Assembly (NCBI GenBank): GCA_035286585.1 | Contig: DATEDC010000107.1 | Coordinates: 1 to 16,373, forward strand | Direction: 5' to 3' | Source: DSOS01 sp035286585 | GTDB lineage: Bacteria; Chloroflexota; Anaerolineae; Anaerolineales; UBA4823 | Length of the DNA: 16,373 bases | Part shown: positions 13,654 through 16,373 of the stretch, in pieces | How positions within the stretch are numbered: the stretch's first letter is position 1 | Layout: every line of letters starts with the position of its first letter | Notes under the pieces: generated by a model | The model's database searches: none | Told to the model about the DNA's origin: nothing | Seen by the model: only the letters and a program-made list of their open reading frames with translations | Position numbers and translations under genes: made by a program

Positions 13654-16017
13654 ATGAGCAAAATACCCACTTATCTAAAGCCTACATATCGCCTGACCAG
13701 CATCAGCCTGATGCTGCTGTTGATCATCGGCCTCTTACCCACGGGCGCAGCCCTGGCGAGGCCCATGGCGCCTCCCGACAGCAACCCGGCGCGCCAGGAA
13801 TTTGGCGTGGAGGTGGTTTCCAGCGCAGCCGACATGGTGACCGGCGGCGATGCCCGCCTGCACGTTCACGTGCCCTGGACCGTGCCCCTGCACCAGGTGG
13901 AAGTCTGGGTCAACGGCGCGGATCAAAGCGACCATTTTGAGGTCCTGCCTGGAACGCGCACGCTGAGCGGCGTGATCGACGGATTGAATCTGGGCGCCAA
14001 CGTGGTTGAAGTGCGCCCGAATGGACAGGGCAAGGGTCGCCCGGCTCCGGTCAGCCTGGAACTGACCAATTATCCGATCACCGGGCCGGTCTTCTCCGGT
14101 CCACAGCAGCATCCCTTCGTGTGCACCGCTCACCGCCAGGGTCTCGATCCGTTGTTGGTGGATAACGACCAGCGCGGCATCCCGGTGAGAGATGCTTCTG
14201 GGAATCTGCTCGGCTACAGCCAGGACTGCTCGGTGGAAACCAGGGTGGACTACCGCTACCGCTCGACGAGCGGCTCCTGGAACCCTTATACACCCGGCAG
14301 CGAGCGCCCCGCGGATATGGCTCAGACCACCACGCTCGAAGGTCTGACCGTGGATTACATCGTGCGCTGGGAGCGCGGCACCATCAACCGTTTCATCTAC
14401 AGTATCGCCATGCTGGCGCCGTTCGACACCGGCCCGGATGACCTGGACACTGCGGCCTGGAACGGTCGTGCCATCTACCACTTCCAGGGTGGGGTTGGCA
14501 TCGGTCACAGCCAGGGCAACCCGAGCACCTCGACTATGCTGTACGAATACGGTCTTTCGAAGGGGTATGCCATCCTGTACTCGACCGGCAACCGCACCGG
14601 CGTGCACTACAACCTTGCCCTGGGCGGCGAGACAGCCTTGATGGTCAAGGAGCGCTTCGTCGAGCTGTATGACGTGCCCCTGTATACGGTCGGCCTGGGC
14701 GGCTCGGGCGGCGCGATTCAGCAGTATGTCTATGCCCAAAACCACCCGGGCTTGCTCGACGCGGCCATCCCGCAGTACTCCTACCCCGATATGGTCACCC
14801 AAGCCATTCACGTGGGCGACTGCGAGCTGCTCGAGTTCTACATGGACGTGCTGGACGCCTCCAACCCGCGCTGGGCGACCTGGTCTAACCGCACCCTGTT
14901 GGAGGGGATGAACGCCAGCGATACGCTGCGCAATCCCTATACTGGCGGCAGACCAGGTCTGAGCGAATGCGTCAACGGCTGGCGCGGCCTCTCTCCCCTG
15001 GCGCTCAATCCGCTGTACGGCTCCGCCCCCAACCAAGGCGAGTATGTGCCGCAGTCTGACATCGCCGCCATCGAGTGGAGCCACTTCGGGGACATCGTCA
15101 ACGTGGTCGGGGTGGCTGAGGACGGCTACGCCCGCAGTTACTGGGATAACGTCGGCGTACAGTATGGCCTGGAGTCGCTGGCTGCGGGCCTGATCACGCC
15201 GGACGAATTCCTCAAGCTCAACGCCATGGTCGGCGGCTGGAAAAACGAGCCAAATATGATCCAGGAGGGATGCCCCTTCTTCCCGCCCGGCTGCACCGAC
15301 TTGAGCCGCTGGGACCCGTGGAGCGCCCGCAACCAGGTCTTCAGCCTTAACCCGCTGGTCGCTCCCGCGGCGCGCACCCAGGGCGATTTGGCTGCCATGC
15401 ATGCCTTGTATACATCTGGCCTGGTATTCCACGGCGAGATCGATATCCCGGTGATCGACTGGCGCCATTACCTGGAAGACGAGCTGGACATGCACAACTC
15501 GCACCAGTCCTTCGCCTCACGCCAGCGCATTCGTGATTACCAGGGCAACTCGGATAACCAGGTGATCTGGTTCACGGACGTGGTCAACGTCCCGCAGTTC
15601 GACCAGACGCCCGAGGCTTTAGCGGTGATCGACGAGTGGATGCTCAACCTGCTGGCGAACCCTGACTTGGGCGTGGCGGGCAACAAGCCGGCCCGCGCCA
15701 TCGACCGCTGCTTCGACGTGAACGGCAATGAGATCGCGGCTGGCGAGGGCGTCTGGGATGGCATCCTGGACTCCAATCCGCCCGGCGCCTGTACGCAGCA
15801 GTTCCGCATCTACAGCACCAGCCGCATTGTGGCTGGCGCCCCGATCCGCGGAGGGGTGTTCAAATGCCAGCTCATGCCGGTCATGGAAGCGGTCTCGCGC
15901 GGCCTGTACGGCGCCTGGACGCCCAGCCCGCTGCAAATTGGCATGCTGAGCGCTATCTTCCCGCAGGGCGTGTGCGATTACAGCCTGCCGGACGCGGGAT
16001 TGCCGCCGGGATGGTAG
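13654..16017 (+). CDS. Exported DUF6351-type alpha/beta-hydrolase-like protein (787 aa)
   Basis: An N-terminal signal peptide is clear: basic start (MSKIPTYLKPTYR), hydrophobic core (LMLLLIIGLLPTGAALA) and a cleavage-like ALA-RP, so the mature protein is secreted or surface-exposed. A beta-rich N-terminal domain (about 50-150) precedes the catalytic-looking part. A nucleophile-elbow motif GLGGSGGAIQQY places Ser351, and near the C-terminus an Asp/His cluster (ELDMHNSH, Asp612, His614, His617) follows a GEIDIPVIDWRHYLED segment, consistent with a Ser-Asp-His triad. Several Cys residues suggest disulfides. The overall pattern fits the DUF6351 family (assigned from memory), whose substrate is not known to me; an ester or polymer hydrolase is a reasonable inference. 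It is monocistronic, with its own promoter, a 5'-UTR stem-loop and a strong terminator. Confidence 0.8.
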   Translation: MSKIPTYLKPTYRLTSISLMLLLIIGLLPTGAALARPMAPPDSNPARQEFGVEVVSSAADMVTGGDARLHVHVPWTVPLHQVEVWVNGADQSDHFEVLPGTRTLSGVIDGLNLGANVVEVRPNGQGKGRPAPVSLELTNYPITGPVFSGPQQHPFVCTAHRQGLDPLLVDNDQRGIPVRDASGNLLGYSQDCSVETRVDYRYRSTSGSWNPYTPGSERPADMAQTTTLEGLTVDYIVRWERGTINRFIYSIAMLAPFDTGPDDLDTAAWNGRAIYHFQGGVGIGHSQGNPSTSTMLYEYGLSKGYAILYSTGNRTGVHYNLALGGETALMVKERFVELYDVPLYTVGLGGSGGAIQQYVYAQNHPGLLDAAIPQYSYPDMVTQAIHVGDCELLEFYMDVLDASNPRWATWSNRTLLEGMNASDTLRNPYTGGRPGLSECVNGWRGLSPLALNPLYGSAPNQGEYVPQSDIAAIEWSHFGDIVNVVGVAEDGYARSYWDNVGVQYGLESLAAGLITPDEFLKLNAMVGGWKNEPNMIQEGCPFFPPGCTDLSRWDPWSARNQVFSLNPLVAPAARTQGDLAAMHALYTSGLVFHGEIDIPVIDWRHYLEDELDMHNSHQSFASRQRIRDYQGNSDNQVIWFTDVVNVPQFDQTPEALAVIDEWMLNLLANPDLGVAGNKPARAIDRCFDVNGNEIAAGEGVWDGILDSNPPGACTQQFRIYSTSRIVAGAPIRGGVFKCQLMPVMEAVSRGLYGAWTPSPLQIGMLSAIFPQGVCDYSLPDAGLPPGW

Positions 16018-16033
16018 CCTGATTTTGCTGAGT

Positions 16034-16069
16034 AAAAAACCCGCCCTCGATCAGCGAGGGCGGGTTTTT
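16034..16069. terminator. Bidirectional intrinsic terminator
   Basis: CCCGCCCTCG (16040-16049) pairs perfectly with CGAGGGCGGG (16055-16064) around a 5-nt loop. Five T's follow (16065-16069) and six A's precede (16034-16039), so it can end both the DUF6351-type gene and the convergent gene at 16102. Confidence 0.93.
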
Positions 16070-16101
16070 GTCGGGGAGGGAAGCCAGGTATTCAACTAGA
16101 A

Positions 16102-16373
16102 CTAATGGGTGAACTGACCCAACCCAGGATCCGTTTTATAATATAATCCCGTTAAGCCACCAGCAGGATCGTTGTATACTTCTTCAATGACAGAATAGGA
16201 ACCCCATAAGGGACTACCTGGACCGGTGTAACCAATTTTAACGAACCAAGTGTAATGTTGTGGATTTCCGTTTGTATCGATGTAATCTCCTTCCACGTGA
16301 TTGGTTAACCAGCCTTTGCTAATCCCATCGGATGTTCCGTTGACCAGACCACGATCTAGTTTTCCATCATTGT
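16102..16373 (-). CDS. 3' part of an unknown gene (5' partial, about 90 aa visible)
   Basis: The minus frame is open from the window edge to TAG at 16102-16104; the GTG at 16294-16296 is merely internal. The visible residues are rich in Gly, Tyr, Asp and Asn (GTSDGISKGWLTNHV, HYTWFVKIGYTGPG, LTGLYYKTDPGLGQ), suggesting a beta-rich extracellular or secreted domain. No family recognised. The gene is visibly more AT-rich than the DUF6351-type neighbour and uses A/T-ending codons more, which could mark recent transfer. It shares the bidirectional terminator at 16034-16069. Confidence 0.6.
   Translation of the reverse strand, partial: NDGKLDRGLVNGTSDGISKGWLTNHVEGDYIDTNGNPQHYTWFVKIGYTGPGSPLWGSYSVIEEVYNDPAGGLTGLYYKTDPGLGQFTH

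Noticed and set aside
13735..15504. 589-codon open frame antisense to the DUF6351-type gene
   Set aside because: A shadow frame of a GC-rich gene; no ribosome binding site, low-complexity His/Val/Arg-rich translation, while the plus strand has signal peptide, ribosome binding site, promoter and terminator.
1..16373. tRNA, rRNA, CRISPR arrays, transposases or toxin-antitoxin pairs
   Set aside because: No cloverleaf, rRNA-like sequence, regularly spaced repeats, DDE-type ORF or paired small genes were seen on either strand.

Overview
The window reads as chromosomal DNA of a GC-rich bacterium, most likely a Chloroflexota (Anaerolineae-like) organism. That assignment is an inference: it rests on the apparent C-terminus of a family-B DNA polymerase, a DUF6351-type exported protein, an N-terminally anchored TPR protein with a Cys-rich tail, a kinase-less 7TM-type sensor, strong AAGGAGGT-like ribosome binding sites and consensus SigA-type promoters. 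No RNA operon, CRISPR array or intact insertion sequence is visible.

Layout. Bases 1-279 hold the 3' end of a gene (possible PolB C-terminus). Bases 357-7558 (minus) carry a two-gene operon for two very large proteins of unknown function (1003 aa, then 1395 aa). They are separated by 2 bp, and the second start lies just behind a strong ribosome binding site inside the end of the first gene. The operon has a near-perfect promoter (TTGACA-N17-TATACT) overlapped by a 16-bp perfect palindrome, and a structured leader with an 11-codon ORF and a terminator-like hairpin. Bases 7841-9040 hold an AlkA/OGG1-superfamily DNA glycosylase (minus) flanked by two short coding-like pieces. Bases 9249-10178 (plus) encode a multi-pass membrane sensor domain without a kinase.

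The most informative region is 10242-10677 (minus). A clear class I cyclic-di-GMP (GEMM-I) riboswitch is followed by an intrinsic terminator and then by a short gene with a strong ribosome binding site for a 45-aa single-span membrane peptide. This is a complete second-messenger-controlled unit that a conventional ORF length cut-off would miss. It is divergent from an MFS exporter (10802-12046, plus), and the two promoters are bracketed by a perfect 9-bp inverted repeat.

The right end has the TPR protein (12104-13294, minus), a DUF6351-type alpha/beta-hydrolase-like exported protein (13654-16017, plus) with its own consensus promoter, a 5'-UTR stem-loop and a strong terminator, and finally the 3' part of an AT-richer unknown gene (16102-16373, minus) running off the window.

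How the genes work together is mostly open. The c-di-GMP riboswitch, the membrane sensor and the membrane peptide suggest local signalling at the cell envelope. The giant-protein pair is a self-contained, tightly coupled and apparently regulated module. No shared pathway for the remaining genes can be read from the sequence.
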